NCBI GenBank assembly: GCA_001687465.1
Contig: LVLI01000095.1
Location: forward strand, 37,195 to 101,194
DNA length: 64,000 bases
Direction of reading: 5' to 3'
From: Halocafeteria seosinensis
Taxonomy: Eukaryota; Sar; Bigyra; Bicosoecida
The position numbers and the translations under genes were made by a program. Each line of letters opens with the position of its first letter. The stretch's first letter is position 1. Under the pieces are notes generated by a model, which saw only the letters and a program-made list of their open reading frames with translations, was not told where the DNA came from and did not search any database. Positions 22,401 through 35,000 of this stretch are shown piece by piece.

Positions 22401-25400
22401 CTTCATCGGTTCAGGAGAAGATGACTTGTTAAGGTGTTTTGTATTGTTGCGCAGAAATCGTCGAAACATCGCAGATTGCCGGAAATCGTCTACTTCCAAA
22501 TTAAGTTCTGTTCCCTGCAGAAACTCCTCAAAAAGATCCTCGAAGAGTCTGGAGGAAAGTGATGTCTCATTCGCTCTAAACCTCGTCTCATTACCATGTT
22601 GGCGCGCATCAATGTCATTCCCAGCCTCGAGGAAGTGTTGTACAGCATTCGTCAAAGCATAAATCGTCTTGACGGACACAAACGGAGCAAGTTTGGAGCC
22701 TGCAAAAAGATAGCTTTCTTTGAAGTTAAGAAGCTCATTTCGCAATGTATCATCCATCTGCGCTGACGTCAAGCTTTCAAGCAATTTCGTAGACGAGCCT
22801 GATACCAGCGATAATGTGTTCTTGGAAGCTATCCGATCCCAAAAACATTCAAGCAGCGTCTCAAGCTCAGTTCCAAAGCGATACAGCAAGTCAATAGTGT
22901 CAGTCGTCTTGCTTGAGTGGCTCTTGAACGCATCACGGAAGTCCTGGTGCTTGACAAGCTTATACACAGGAGCATCTTCTCCCAATATGGTCAGCTCAAA
23001 TACATGCAATAACTCTTCTTTTTGCGCAAACACCTCTTTGATATCTTGTCTTCTGAATGCGATGGTAGTTGCTCCGCTCATGGTCGTTTCTAGGTCGAAT
23101 CCTACCGCACGCGGTTTACTACTTGCAAGAACTTCATAGTTTATGCAATCACCACTTGCGTACTTCTTGGTTACAAGTTTTCCGGAAGGACCAGTTTGGG
23201 TCATTTTGATCGTTCCTTGGGTAATAACGTAGCAGTTGCCGTCGTATGTACCGCTTCGCACAAGTACAGAGTTGGATGCATGTTGCGCAAAGCGGCCGTA
23301 CTTTGATAGATCCGAAAGAACGTCTTCAGAAAGGTTTGCTAGTACCTCTACTTGAAGACCGCGAATGCTACTTGCAGCATGAGATGCTATATAGTCTTGT
23401 AAGGATGCCCTTAAGCCTGGGGTACCGTTCAATAGAGCACTAAAGTGTCGACGGTGTTGCACAAGTAGTAAGCATTCTTGTGTAGCCGAGACAGACGCGG
23501 ACACAGGTACTTCTTTGAACAAAGATATTTCCCCAAAATACTCGCCCGATCTTCCTGCAGCAATGCAACTACAAATAAAGCCATCACGCACATCGATTTG
23601 TGACCAGACGCTGTACTCACCTGTCTTCAACTTCCTACCATGCTCTGTGAAACGTACTTCTCCATGAACAAGAATGAAAAATGCATCGCCGGGCGTATCC
23701 TCGATCAGCAAGCTCTCCCTTGAATATCGCGTGACGACGCGGAACGTGTTTGCGATACTCTTCAGCTTGTCTTCGTGAAGACGTTGGAAAAAATTCACGC
23801 TTCGGAGGAACAACATAGTGAGGGAATGTGAACACTCCAAGAGAAACTTCCTCCTGAGGAGTAACCATTTATCGCCAAAGGTATGTTTAACGCTGTTGAT
23901 ACTCAAAAATAGCACTTGGCTTCCTGGAAACACAGCCAAGGAACAATAACGATAGTTAAGATCCATTCTTCAAAATTGCAAATTTTTTCTTACTTGTTTT
24001 TGCTGTCGCCCGAATTTGGCTTTTGAAGTATTCGTGTGATATAAGAGCTTCGTCGTGAATAATTTCACCGAACTGTAAAAAGATAGTCCGTGGATATACA
24101 AAATATCAGTAACAATGGAGAGGAAGCTAAGTAAGCGTACCGAAAGATCATAGGAGGACTTGTTTGCATCCTCGATAGCAATGGTACCCTCGACAGGAAG
24201 GATAACGGATTCAATGAGGTTTCCCTGCATGGACAAGTAGGACAAGCGAAACGGCATGTGAGTCATGGGAATCAATACGGCTATAATTTTCAAGAAGCGC
24301 GTACTGGATAGGTGATCTCCGACCCCGGAGAGACATTTACCATGGTAACACACTGCATCACCAGAGAATGTTCCTGGGGAGAAGCATCCCAAAACATCCG
24401 GAAATTCTGCGGTAGTTTAGGAGATCTGAAGCATTGAACAATACTCTTGCTTTTCAGTTTTTCGTCTCGTATTATAGAAAATCCTGTTTGTCGGTCGAGG
24501 TAAGCCTCCGCTTGTTCGTAGGCTGACGACGCAGTATTGGGGACACCACTGCTCTCCGGAGAGTTTGACTTCCTGCCTCCGTTTCTCGTTGCAGCTTCCT
24601 CAGTTCTGGGGGTTGTTGTCTGTTCTTTTGAGAGTTCCTCTTCGTCTTCACCTCCTGAAAGATCATCCGAGCATATCGAGGAATTGATTCGAACCATTTG
24701 TCCGACTTTCTTCTTGGTAACGGCGGCAGTTCTGGGATTGACGATGATTTTCTTTCGCTGTGGAGAGGATGTCTTGGCACCTTGCTGAGCAAATTGCGAT
24801 TGATTCGATGGGGTGGAGATGACATCACTTTGCTGCTGCATGTCAGTCGGCGAGGCGGTCCCATACGTTCTTGAGTGTGTTTGTAGCGGAGAGGAATGCT
24901 CCGTTCGTTGTTGTTGGTAACTTCCAGCTCCACTGGTGCTACGGCTACGGCTGTCCTTTCTTCGAGTTCCTGGCGCATACTGTAGATCTTGATAAGTGTC
25001 ACTCGAATGCGCTGTCGGAGTGCTGTCATCGTCATAAAATTGGTCTGTGTCATGTCCTTCCCCTTCCGCAACACTTCCACTCTCGGATGCGCTCGAGATA
25101 TAGTCGCTCGGGTGCTCCCAGGTGCTCACATTAGTCCGTATATTGTACCAGTAGGGTATCCCCTGTGTATCATCGATGGCTTTGACCCATTCAGGGTTCT
25201 TCCACGTCGATACATTGGTGAGTGGATTGTGCCAAAAGGGTCTCTGGCTATTCTCATCGAAATACTGCTCCCACGGCCATTCAGCATGCTTCACCGCCTC
25301 GGGGTCCACGCCCTCGGGGACCTCCCAGGAGCATTCACCTGTGACTGTATTGTACCAGAAATAGTCGCCTGTGGCAGCATCCTGCAATGGACGCCACTCC

Positions 25401-25432
25401 GCCGCGGCGGGGGCTGAGGGACTGTTGTCCAT
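19449..25432 (-). CDS. WW-cNBD-PH-inositol polyphosphate 5-phosphatase-RGS fusion protein
   Basis: Five minus-strand exons: 25432-24305, 24224-24141, 24072-23994, 23923-23621 and 23554-19449. They sum to exactly 1,900 codons (1,899 residues). Domains in order: three WW (about 12-112; Trp pairs in GDYFWYNTVTGECSWEVP, FWHNPLTNVSTW, YWYNIRTNVSTW); a Ser-rich linker; a cyclic-nucleotide-binding-like fold (about 340-470) split across exons (VSPGSEITYP|GNLIESVILPVEG|FGEIIHD); a second cNBD (about 470-570, SGEYFGEISLF); a third divergent one (about 600-715); PH (about 915-1010); IPPc (about 1175-1485) with GTFNCGG, ALQE, FFMGDLNYRVD, YTDRVLY and SDHRPVLASF; a C2-like segment; RGS (about 1650-1785). 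The phosphatase motifs look intact, so PI(4,5)P2/IP3-type 5-phosphatase activity is likely. Cyclic-nucleotide binding is inferred from fold only. Splicing support is good but not proven by cDNA. Confidence 0.85.
23555..23620 (-). other. 66-nt stop-free intron inside the cNBD
   Basis: A GTGAGT donor and CTGCAG acceptor bound 66 nt (22 codons) without a stop. Removing it joins KLKT to GRSGEYFGEISLF, restoring the contiguous cNBD motif; retaining it would insert 22 residues just before the phosphate-binding cassette. Confidence 0.75.
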
Positions 25433-26000
25433 TGCCCTGCTCTGTATACTATAGTAACGGTATATATATACCGATATATAGCTGTATGATCCCGTTTGAA
25501 GGCAGATAAAAGGACACTAAGCACCATGTAGTCCAAGACAATCAATGCCACAATTCCCATCCTGTGCTGTCCTATTTCGCCTGCTGGCTGCTCTGCTCCC
25601 TGGGTCCTAGGACCCTCATATTCAAGGCCAAGGCCGGTCCCTCACGCGGCGGGCGGCAATTTTGCCGGGATGCTCGCCGCTCAGCTCGGTCCAACCAACC
25701 TTTGCTATAGAGGGGAGGGAATTCATCCTTCGCGGGCAGGGTGCCCATCATTGGGGATAAACGAGTTTCTGTCCTGCAGCAGCAAGCAGCAGCAGAGAGA
25801 AACATGGAGGACGTTACACTTGTTCTACTTCTGCGGAGCTTGGCCATAAACCAGCAGAACCAGATAAAGCATAGCGGTTCAAAGCAGAAACATGCAGATG
25901 TGTCATTATTCGACAACAAGGGAAGTGGGTGCGTATCACTCGTTCTGTGTGCTTGTGTTGCACAAGTTGTTTAGAGTAATGTTGTACCAACGAAGAGCGG
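25433..26000. other. Intergenic, upstream of the WW/IPPc gene
   Basis: 570 bp. Contains an AT-rich tata-repeat stretch at 25458-25478 about 30-45 bp from the ATG of the WW/IPPc gene, a possible TATA-like or leader element, and a small cagcag run near 25780. No convincing gene. Confidence 0.4.
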
Positions 26001-27874
26001 TCAGAAGCAGCGACTCCGGAGCACTTTGAGTTTTGACTCCCATTCTTCTTTGTTCAAATAGCATCCAGCAAGTATACGACCACTTGTGGTACTAAACGCG
26101 CTACGACCGTGAAGGATTCGACGGTTGTTGAACATTAACAACGTTCCTGAGTCACCAAGAGAAGCAGGCGTGCACACAGGAGGCAGGTACTGCTTATTCA
26201 AACAGTTGACACACTTACCAGGCAACAGTGGAAACCAAAGAGTGTTTTTCCCTGAGCGAATCACGCTCAAAAGATGTTTGAGATGGGTGTAGAACTCCAA
26301 TACTCGGGAAGCATCCTCGCCTGCGTACCGAAACGACTATAGAACCTTGCGGGAGAAAGTGTTGCTTTGGTTCAAAACATACCCGGAAAAGGAATGATAG
26401 GGGAACGATCATCATTATTAAATGCAAAGTCGATTACTTCTCCGTTATCGTCCGTTTGGATTATCTGTACCCCTCAAAACATTCCTTGTAAGCTATCAGC
26501 AGCTCCTATTGAAAAGTATGTATACATACACGTTTCCATTGAAGCAAAGAATAGCCAGGGTCTTTAAAATGAAAAGGAATAGGGCGCGAGGCAAAATACT
26601 CAAACGTATCAGGGTAACACTCTCTGAGCGTTGCCGCCACCTGGAACCCGTCTACAAGCAAAGTCTTTCCTCCTCCATCAGGGTCTGCTTTAAGGCAATG
26701 GAATGCTTGTAGACCTGGAGTATCTTCCAAATAAGTATTATCCGTATGAGCCGCCAGAGCTCGTGCTGAATACGCAGTATCGTTGGGGTCTGGCAGAACT
26801 TCCGTTCTCCACATTCCTGGACTATACAACGTTGGCCGAGGAAATGATATCCTTCTGAGAAACAATACAATATAGGCTGTCACGTCTTGACAGCGTAAAC
26901 CAAGCGGGAATGAAGCATGTTGCTTACCTGCACACTTTTTCCGTCGCTTCCATTGTTGCAGGCACTTGTTCAACGCAACAGAATCCATACTGTGCGAGGG
27001 CATCTAACCAGTCATGCAAGCCCTCATCTGTACGAACAACGTCGCTGTATTTAACTGAAGGAAGCTTGGGCTCCAAAGAGAGATGGGAACTCCAATAGGA
27101 GTATCCTAAACTGTTTGGAAACGCTCCAGAATAGGAACTGCACTCGGCTAGTTTATCTGTATCCCAGTGCAGTGGATGGGTTGGTTTATACTCCTCCTTG
27201 TTTTGGAACGCCCACCAGTTGGAATAACCGCCACCAATAAGTCCAAAATCTTTGATAGAATTTCCATTGGCAGTGTTATTGTGAGCACCGTATTGAATGC
27301 TGTATGGGGCTTCGTTGTCATACAAACCCGCGAGGCTGTGCTCATCACAGTATGCCCAGTTCCAAAGGAAGCTAGCAGAAAATGTAGTCTTCGCGCTATC
27401 ATTCCAACTAATCGTTACGCTTTGGCCCGTGTAGGATATCTCCGTCGGATGTATATCTTCGGGAATTTCGTGCGTATCGACTATGCGTTGGTATGTCTGT
27501 GGGTCCCATTCAGAGTTGTCCCTGTGTGCAGTGCGTGCGGGTACTCCAGGGACAAAGAGAGTCGTTCTATGGCCGATTCTACCTTCCGGTGACACTTACC
27601 TCAACCATATATCATGGAACAAAACGCGTCGGCCGTTCGTGAAAGCCACTTCAGTTCCTCCGATCCCATCGTGTTTCGCTTCAGCAATCCCAAGTGCCTC
27701 GCTGCTGAACATCCGAAGGGCAGACTTCCGGAAATGCCGCTGCGTCGAGGCCCGAGAGGCACAAATTGTCCGTTCAAATGGTAATGCAATACTGCTTCTG
27801 CTGTGATTTTGCCTCGCACATCCCCATTCCAATAGTGTGCCTAAAAAGCGGGTTCGTACGAGCGCGCCGCTCAT
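26001..27874 (-). CDS. TMLHE: Trimethyllysine / gamma-butyrobetaine dioxygenase-like 2-oxoglutarate oxygenase
   Basis: Fe(II)/2-oxoglutarate oxygenases of this family hydroxylate trimethyllysine (first step) or butyrobetaine (last step) in carnitine synthesis. Minus-strand exons: an N-terminal leader rich in Arg/Ser (MSGALVRTRFLGTLLEWGCA) of mitochondrial-targeting type, then VLFHDIWLR spliced to the N-terminal domain (HPTEISYTGQSVTISWNDSA). The catalytic domain has HTDNTYLEDTPGLQAFHCL (HxD iron ligands), GGKTLLVDGFQVA, and in the last exon LLMFNNRRILHGRSAF (distal His) and GRILAGCYL (Arg for 2-oxoglutarate). The DNTYxxxxxGxQxFHCL and LHGR blocks match TMLHE slightly better than BBOX1, but the substrate cannot be decided. 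ATG 27931 is an alternative start. Exon limits at 26300-26560 are approximate. Confidence 0.8.
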
Positions 27875-29091
27875 AATTGCAAGACTACGATTGTTCCCAG
27901 AAACGATGGCATTACGATCGAACAAACGCATACAAGTACGCAACCTCTCAAAAGAGATGAGAGACAAAACCGAAACATACACCATCACAATCCGCAGACT
28001 GGTGTCAACGTTTGTGAAGATGGGTGGACTGGGAATGCATTGTACAACCCCATGTACTATCATACAGAAGCCACCCTCGCTCTGGAGCAAGGATGCATGC
28101 CGGTTCTGCGTTCATAGAGGGGCGGAAGTTCCCAAAGTGGACAATTAAGGCACCTGTGCAATGAAATGACTCTCAGACTCAGTGCTTGGCAAGGAAGCCT
28201 GTGTCTCCCGGGTACCAAGAAAAGAGCGCAGGACCTGGAAGAGGGACGCGTAGTGAGAGTATACACCATTCTTGAGAAAAGATCCTCACTAAACTTCACT
28301 TTGTTGGCTCTAGGCTGCTCCCGCCGGCTGCCGTGGCCGTTGGTTTGCGACGCTAAACTTTACTGTACAGCGGATGGAAACCTACAATGGTACGATACAT
28401 GTGTATGTAGTCTAAATATCATATGCGGAAAGTGTCAAAACAGAAATTGAGGTGAAGACATATTTATTGTCATAAACACGCATCCGCATGCACAACCACA
28501 CAATCACGTACAGTAGGTACATGTACAATTCCAATTTTAACAGATGGCTCTGCCCATACATGTACAGTAAGGGGCATGGTCAGTTTCATCCGGGAATTTC
28601 GGAATTCTGAATCCCCAAACCCCTTGGCACAACTTTGGATATGGAAAACCGAAAACGAAGCATGTTCAACTTGCTCCATGTGGGCTAAATATATACGGAG
28701 ACTTAAGATAGACCAAACAACCAAGGCGTTCAAAAGGACGTCACTCACTGGTCACTGTTTTCTGGGCAGGCAAGTCATTCCATTTGTCATTCGGCCCAAA
28801 CTGTTTACCTGGTGAGAAGACGCCATTGCTTAACGACGACATATTCAAAGAGATGATGGAACCGTGAGCTAAGAAATTCGCCGTGAAGTCCCAGGATCCC
28901 GACGGACCAAATAGGCGGGGGCTCTTATAATAGACAATCTGTCGATCGCCTCCTCCAGTGTATAGAGCAGCTTTCTAGGTCCAGCTAAATGTCTGGATAA
29001 TACTGATCTCTCATGCAAACAGCAGCAGCAGGTTGAACCATTCTAAACCCACACGGTTTGTTTTATGTTTCTCATGGGTTTCTTAGAAACG
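27875..29091. other. Intergenic with no convincing gene
   Basis: About 1.2 kb. A plus-strand ORF at 28166-28450 has a Cys-rich end (LVCDAKLYCTADGNLQWYDT) but no splice or homology support. The repeated string gtacatgtac near 28515 and 28560 is short and palindromic. Otherwise nothing recognisable. Confidence 0.35.
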
Positions 29092-32000
29092 TTATTTACG
29101 TTGATTTTTAACCTGTGCTTTCCGGTATCGAGTCCTCGGAATCTTGGTCGGGGCTTTGTAGTTAGCTCTGTGACCAACGACTTTATCCAGTACTCGTTGA
29201 CACGGTCCACGTCGCTTTACGACTGGCTTCGCATTTGGTTGTACTCCACCTGACTTCTCCTGCAAACGAGTATTTGGTCCTACATTGCCGTACTTCCGTT
29301 GGCGTCCAACGCGCGCTGGCCTCCGCTGGCGACTCCGTTGAGCCTTCTTGGCTTCTCGTTGCGCTCGTGATGCTAGATCATTCTGCATACGACTAGCTCA
29401 TAAAGACATGTAGCAAGTTCGAGTGCGATTCCATAAAAAGATCCAATACAGAGAAAAAAAAATATTTCTTACCTGTCTTTGCCATAACAGCTCACCCTGC
29501 TTAATTATAACAGAGTGATGACCACCCGTTCGATTGTTCGCTAAAAAGATGGTAGCCCGCCTGTCTCTTCGCAAGATATGCGCACAATAGTCAGCTCCCT
29601 GCGCAGTTACTCTATTAATGTCTAAATTAAGCACTTTTAACCCCTTACTCTCTCGCATTGCACTGGCCAAAGATCGAGTACCTGGATCACCGATGTGATT
29701 CCTGTTCAAATCTATCCTATTCACACTTGCATTCACTCGAAGTGCCTCTGCCAAAGTCTTGGCGCCTTGATTCCGTAGGTCATTGTTACTTAACTTAATC
29801 GTAGTCAGACTAGTGTTTACTCGAAGTGCAGATGCTAGGCATTGGATAGCTCGGGCGCTGAGTCCATTTCTGGACAAATCAATCGTTTTCACACTTGTAT
29901 TTTTCCGCAGTGCCTCTGTTATATCTTGGACATCTTCGTACAGTAAGTTACCATAACTAAAATCCGCTTCTGTACAACTGCTATCGTTGTCCTCAAGACG
30001 TTGGATTAGTTTAGCTTCCCGTAGCGCATCGACCAGGGTTTGAAAGCCTTGATCACTTAGGCGATTGTCGTCTAGATTAATCGTACTCACAACCGTGTTG
30101 TCAACTAACGCCTCTGCAAAATAGAAAGCACCTGCATCCGTTATTTGGTTCGTTCTCAAATTAATTGTAGTCACACTTCTGTTCTCCCGTAGAGCGTCAG
30201 CCAGATACTTGGCTCCTTTGTCACTTATTCTGTTCTCTGCTAAGTCAATCGTAGTTAGACTAAAGTTCACCAATAGTGCAGATGCCAAATGCAGCGCACC
30301 CTCATCCGTTATTTGATTGCTTCGTAAATCGATTGAAGTTGGAGTCCGATTTTTTTGCAAAGCGTTCGCCACCTGCCGAATTCCTTCGTCACTAATATTA
30401 TTCTCTGCCAAATTAACCCTCTTCAGGCTAGTATTAACGCGTAGTGTATTTGATAAATGTCGAGCGCCTTCATGTGTTATACCGTTCTTTCTTAAATTAA
30501 TCGTAGCAAGACCAGTGTTCTCCCGCAGCGCGTCTGCCAAACATTCGGTACCTTTATCGCCTATGTCATTCTCAGCTAAATTGATCCTTATTAGGCTCGT
30601 GGACGCACTTAGCGAGCAAGCCAAGTGTCGAGCACCCCTACTACTGATTTGGTTTGTTCTCAAGTCAAATGTAGCGAGACTCGTATTATATCGGAGGGCC
30701 GTTGCCAAGCATTCAGCACCGTCGTCACTACTTCCATTGTCTGCCAAACGAGCCGTAGCTAGATTTGTAGTCACACAGCGTAGCGCATCTGCCAATTTCT
30801 TAGCACCTTCATCGTGAATTCGGTTCTTCCCCAGACCAACGGTTGTCAGAGTTGAATTCTCTTGCAGAGCCTGCGCCAAATAAAGAGTACCCTCAGTCCC
30901 TATATTATTGTTGGATAAGTCAATCTCTACACAGCTGCTATTCATTTTTAGTGCCTCTGATATCTTTCGGGAGTCTTCGTCCTTTATATCGGCTCCGTTA
31001 AAGTCTGCTTGGGTATACCCCTGGTCATTTTGCAGAAGCCGCTGAATCTCTTTGGCTGGCCTCAGTGCCTTTGCCAAAGCTTGAGAACTTGTTTGGCTTA
31101 CTCCATTCTTTTTTACATCAATATTTGTCACACTCCTATTCACACTTAATGAGTCTACGAAATAGAATACACCTTCATCAGTTATTTGATTCTTTCTCAA
31201 ATTGATAGTAGCTAAACTTGCATTCTCCCGCAGCGCAGACGCCAAGAACTGAGCACCGTCGTCAGTTATTCCATTTTCTTCCAGGTATAGTGCAGTGAGA
31301 TTCGTACTTGCAGCCCGTAACACATCCACTAAACAATGCACACCTTCATCAAGTACTGCATTTTTTCCTAAATCCAGTGTAGTCAGAGTAGTATTCTCTC
31401 GCAAAGCGTCTGCCAGAAATTGCACGCCTTGAGCAGTTATTTTATTATTGGCTAAGTCCAGTTCAGCAAGTGCAGTATTGTCTCGGAGTGCTTTGGCTAT
31501 TATTTTAATATGATCGTCGTTTATATTTTCAAAGCTTGCGCGTGTATAACTGCTGTCATTGTCCTGAACACGCTTAAGTTTCTTAGCCTGCTGCAGAACC
31601 TTCCTCAAACCTCTCCGACCGTAATCACTGAGCTGATTATCTGAAAAATCAATAGCAGTCAAAGTCATGTTAATCTGGAGTGCGTTGATCAAACCCTGAG
31701 CACCCTCATCTTTTATTGTGTTGCTTCCCAAGTTGATCGTACGCAAAGTTGCGTTCACTCGTAGTGCATCCGCCAAACATTTAGCCCCTTTATCGCTTAT
31801 TCCATTTTCTTCTAAATTGATCGTGGCTAAACTTTCATTTACTCTTAGTGCTTCAGCCAACAGCTGTAGACCGTTATCACCTATTTGGTTCTGCCCTAAC
31901 TCTATTGAACTTAGAACGGGGTTTACCCGCCAAGCGTCTGCAATATACTGAGCCCCCACTTCACCAATGTTATTCAAGTCTAAATCAATCTCTTTTATAC

Positions 32001-35000
32001 TCCTGTTCACTTCTAGTGCCTTTGCCAAAACTTGAACGCCTTCATTACCTATTTGATTGTTGCCTAAATCGATCAAAGTCAAACTCTCATTCCATCGGAT
32101 GGCATCAGATAAATGTTTAGCTCCTGATTTCCCTATGTGATTACTACTCACATCAATCATTCTCAGGTCAGCGTTTACCTTTAAGGCGCCTGTCAAACTC
32201 AAAACACCGTGAGCGCTTATCTGATTCTGGCCTAGATCGATAGAAACCAGACTCTCATTTGTTTGTAATGCATCAGCTAAAGATTTCGAACCAGGATTTC
32301 CAATGTGATTACTACTCAGATCAATTGTAGTCAGACTTGTGTTTACCCATAGCATATCTGCAATGCTCTTAGCGCCTCCATCATGTATTCCGTTGCTTCT
32401 TAAGTCAATGCTAGTTAGTCTTGTATTCGGTCCCAGGGCATTTGCCAAATAACCAGCACCTTGATCTCCTAGTTGATTCTTCGCTAAATCAAGTGCTTTC
32501 AGACTAGTGCCTTTTTGCAGCGCCATTGCCAAATGTCGGCCACCCTCACTGCTTACTTCGTTGCTTTTCAAACCAAGTACGGTGAGAATTGTATTGTCTT
32601 GCAGACCATTTGCAACACAACGAGTACCTTCATCTCCAACTCTGTTATCCGCTAAATCTAAGATGCTCAGGCTTGTGTTTATTCTTAGCATTTCTGCTAG
32701 ATACCGAGCACCGTCAACATCGACTCCGCAGTTAAATAAGTCAACCGTATGAAGGCTATCATTAATTCCTAATGCGTCCGCCAAAACGAGTACACTCTGG
32801 TCACTCATTTGATTGTTTTGTAGATAAAGTGATGTCAGTCGGGTGTTCACTTGTAGTAACGCTGCCATCTGTTTTATATCGTGGTCTTGAAGGTTGAGAC
32901 TGACTAACCTGGCTTTAGTAAACCTGGGATCGTTTCCTTGGATGCGCTGAATCGTTGTCAGGTTCCTTTGCTCGTTCTGCTGTGTGGCCTCTACTTCATT
33001 TTCTTGTATTTCGTGGCTTCTATTGGCATCTCTTCGACGTTGTCGTCGCGGGAGCTTCGTCGCTATCTTTTGAGATCTTTCTGGGTAGTTCTGCAATAAA
33101 GATTGACGTAATATGTAAACGAGCGCCATTACAAAAGAACGGTTCCTTACCTCATGCAGTCCATATAGCTTCTTCTTAACAAGCCGATCATCTATGGAAT
33201 TATGGTTTAGAACAAGGACCTTTAGAGAAGTATTTTCCGATAGAGCATCAGCCAAATATTCTGCCCCATCATTAGTTATTGCATTGATTGATAAGTCAAT
33301 CGTAGTCACGCTCCTATTTTTTCTCAATGCATCTGCTAAACATTGTACACCTGGATCACCTATTTGGTTGCTTTTTAGATCCAGCACAGTTAAAGTTGTA
33401 TTCTCTCGTAGTGCCTCTGCCAAACAAGTTGCACCATAATCACCAATTCGGTTTTGTCCTAAAGAAAACGTATCCAAGCTTGTGTTTACTCGCAGTGCAC
33501 CTGCCAGGCATTTAGTACCTTCTGTACTGATAGCAGTGTTGAATAAGGTAAGCCTACTCCGAACTCTGTTGGCCCGTAGTGACTCTGCTATGCTTTTGAT
33601 ATCACCATCAGCTAAGGGAATATTACTAAAGTCACCCCGGTTAGGTATGTAGTTCTTGTGCTGGGACAATTGATTTGCTTGAGCTTCACCTCGCGCCTCA
33701 TTCAAAACCCGAGTCCCCTCATCACTCAACTGATTTCTTGCTAAGTCAACCTTAGTGGCATTCTTATTCGATTTAAATGCTCGAGCGAACGAAAATGCCC
33801 CTTCATTTGTGATTTGGTTCCTCCTTAGATTCAGTATAGCTACACTCCAAGTCTTTGCAACTACGTCGGCCAGATATTCGGCTCCCATATCACCAACTCG
33901 GTTCTGTGACAAATGAATTTCACTTATACTTGTGCTTGTGCAGAGCAAACTCGCCAAATGTCGAGCGCCTTTGTCAGTTATTTGATTCTTCTTTAAATTC
34001 AATGTAGTTAGACAAGCATTCGTTCCCAGAGCCGCAACCAACTTCTCAACTCCTTCATCACTAATTGCATTCTCTCCCAAATGAATTGACGTTAGACTTG
34101 GGCTACTAGTGTACAACGCATCAGCTAAATACCGAAAACCTTCATCGCTTATTCCATTCTTCCTCAAGTTCATCGTTGTCAGACACGGATTCTTTAGCAG
34201 ACCCTGGGACAAGTACTGAACACCGGTGTCGCTTATGTCATTCTCGGTCAAGTGTATCATAGACAGCTTTGTACTGGACATGCTTATTGCATCAGACAAG
34301 CATCGAGCACCATCATCTGTTATTTTATTCTTGCTTAAATTTATACTAGTCAAATTGATGTTTTCTCGCACTGCATCTGCCAGATGTATAGCATCTTCTT
34401 CTCTGATTTGAGCATTGCATAACGTAAGTGTGGTCCGACTGCTATTGAATTGCAGTAACTCTGTAGTCTGTTTGGCATCATTATAAGTTCGATTTTGTTG
34501 ACCCCTATCTGCGTCAATTGGCTCGTGATCACCGAGCAACTTAAGGCGAAGAGCCTTTCGTCGTGACTCGTCGAAAATGCGGATCCCGTCGTCACTCAGC
34601 TGATTTTTTGCTAAGGATATTTTAGTGACGTTCCCAAATATTGCGGCGAGATGCTCAGCACCTTGATCGCCTATCCCATTCTCCGACAAATGAATCTTCT
34701 TAATATTTGTAGTTCTTCCGCGTAAAGCATCCGACAAATACCGAGCTCCTTCATCGCTTATTTCATTCTTTCGTAAATTTACTGTAATCAGACAAGTATG
34801 CTTTCGCAGAACCTCAGCAAAACTTTGGACCCCCTTATCACCAATTGCATTCTTTCCCAAATTAATCGAAGTTAGATTCGGAGAACCAGCGCACAGCGCA
34901 TCAGCCAAACACCGAGCTCCATTACTGCTTATTCCGTTCTTCCTTAAGTTGAGCGTCGTCAAACACTGATTCTTCCGTAGAACCTCACACAAATATTGAA

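Noticed and set aside
19449-23966. Phosphatase ORF as an independent gene starting at 23966
   Set aside because: The first residues are intronic by splice motif, and joining to the WW exons closes an exact 1,900-codon frame and completes a cNBD fold.
24281-24304. 24-nt intron joining ITYP to VLIPMTHMPF
   Set aside because: Too short; the acceptor at 24225 gives a normal 80-nt intron and a better cNBD match.
28166-28450. Cys-rich plus-strand ORF
   Set aside because: No signal peptide, splice signals or family match; it overlaps an equally open minus-strand frame.
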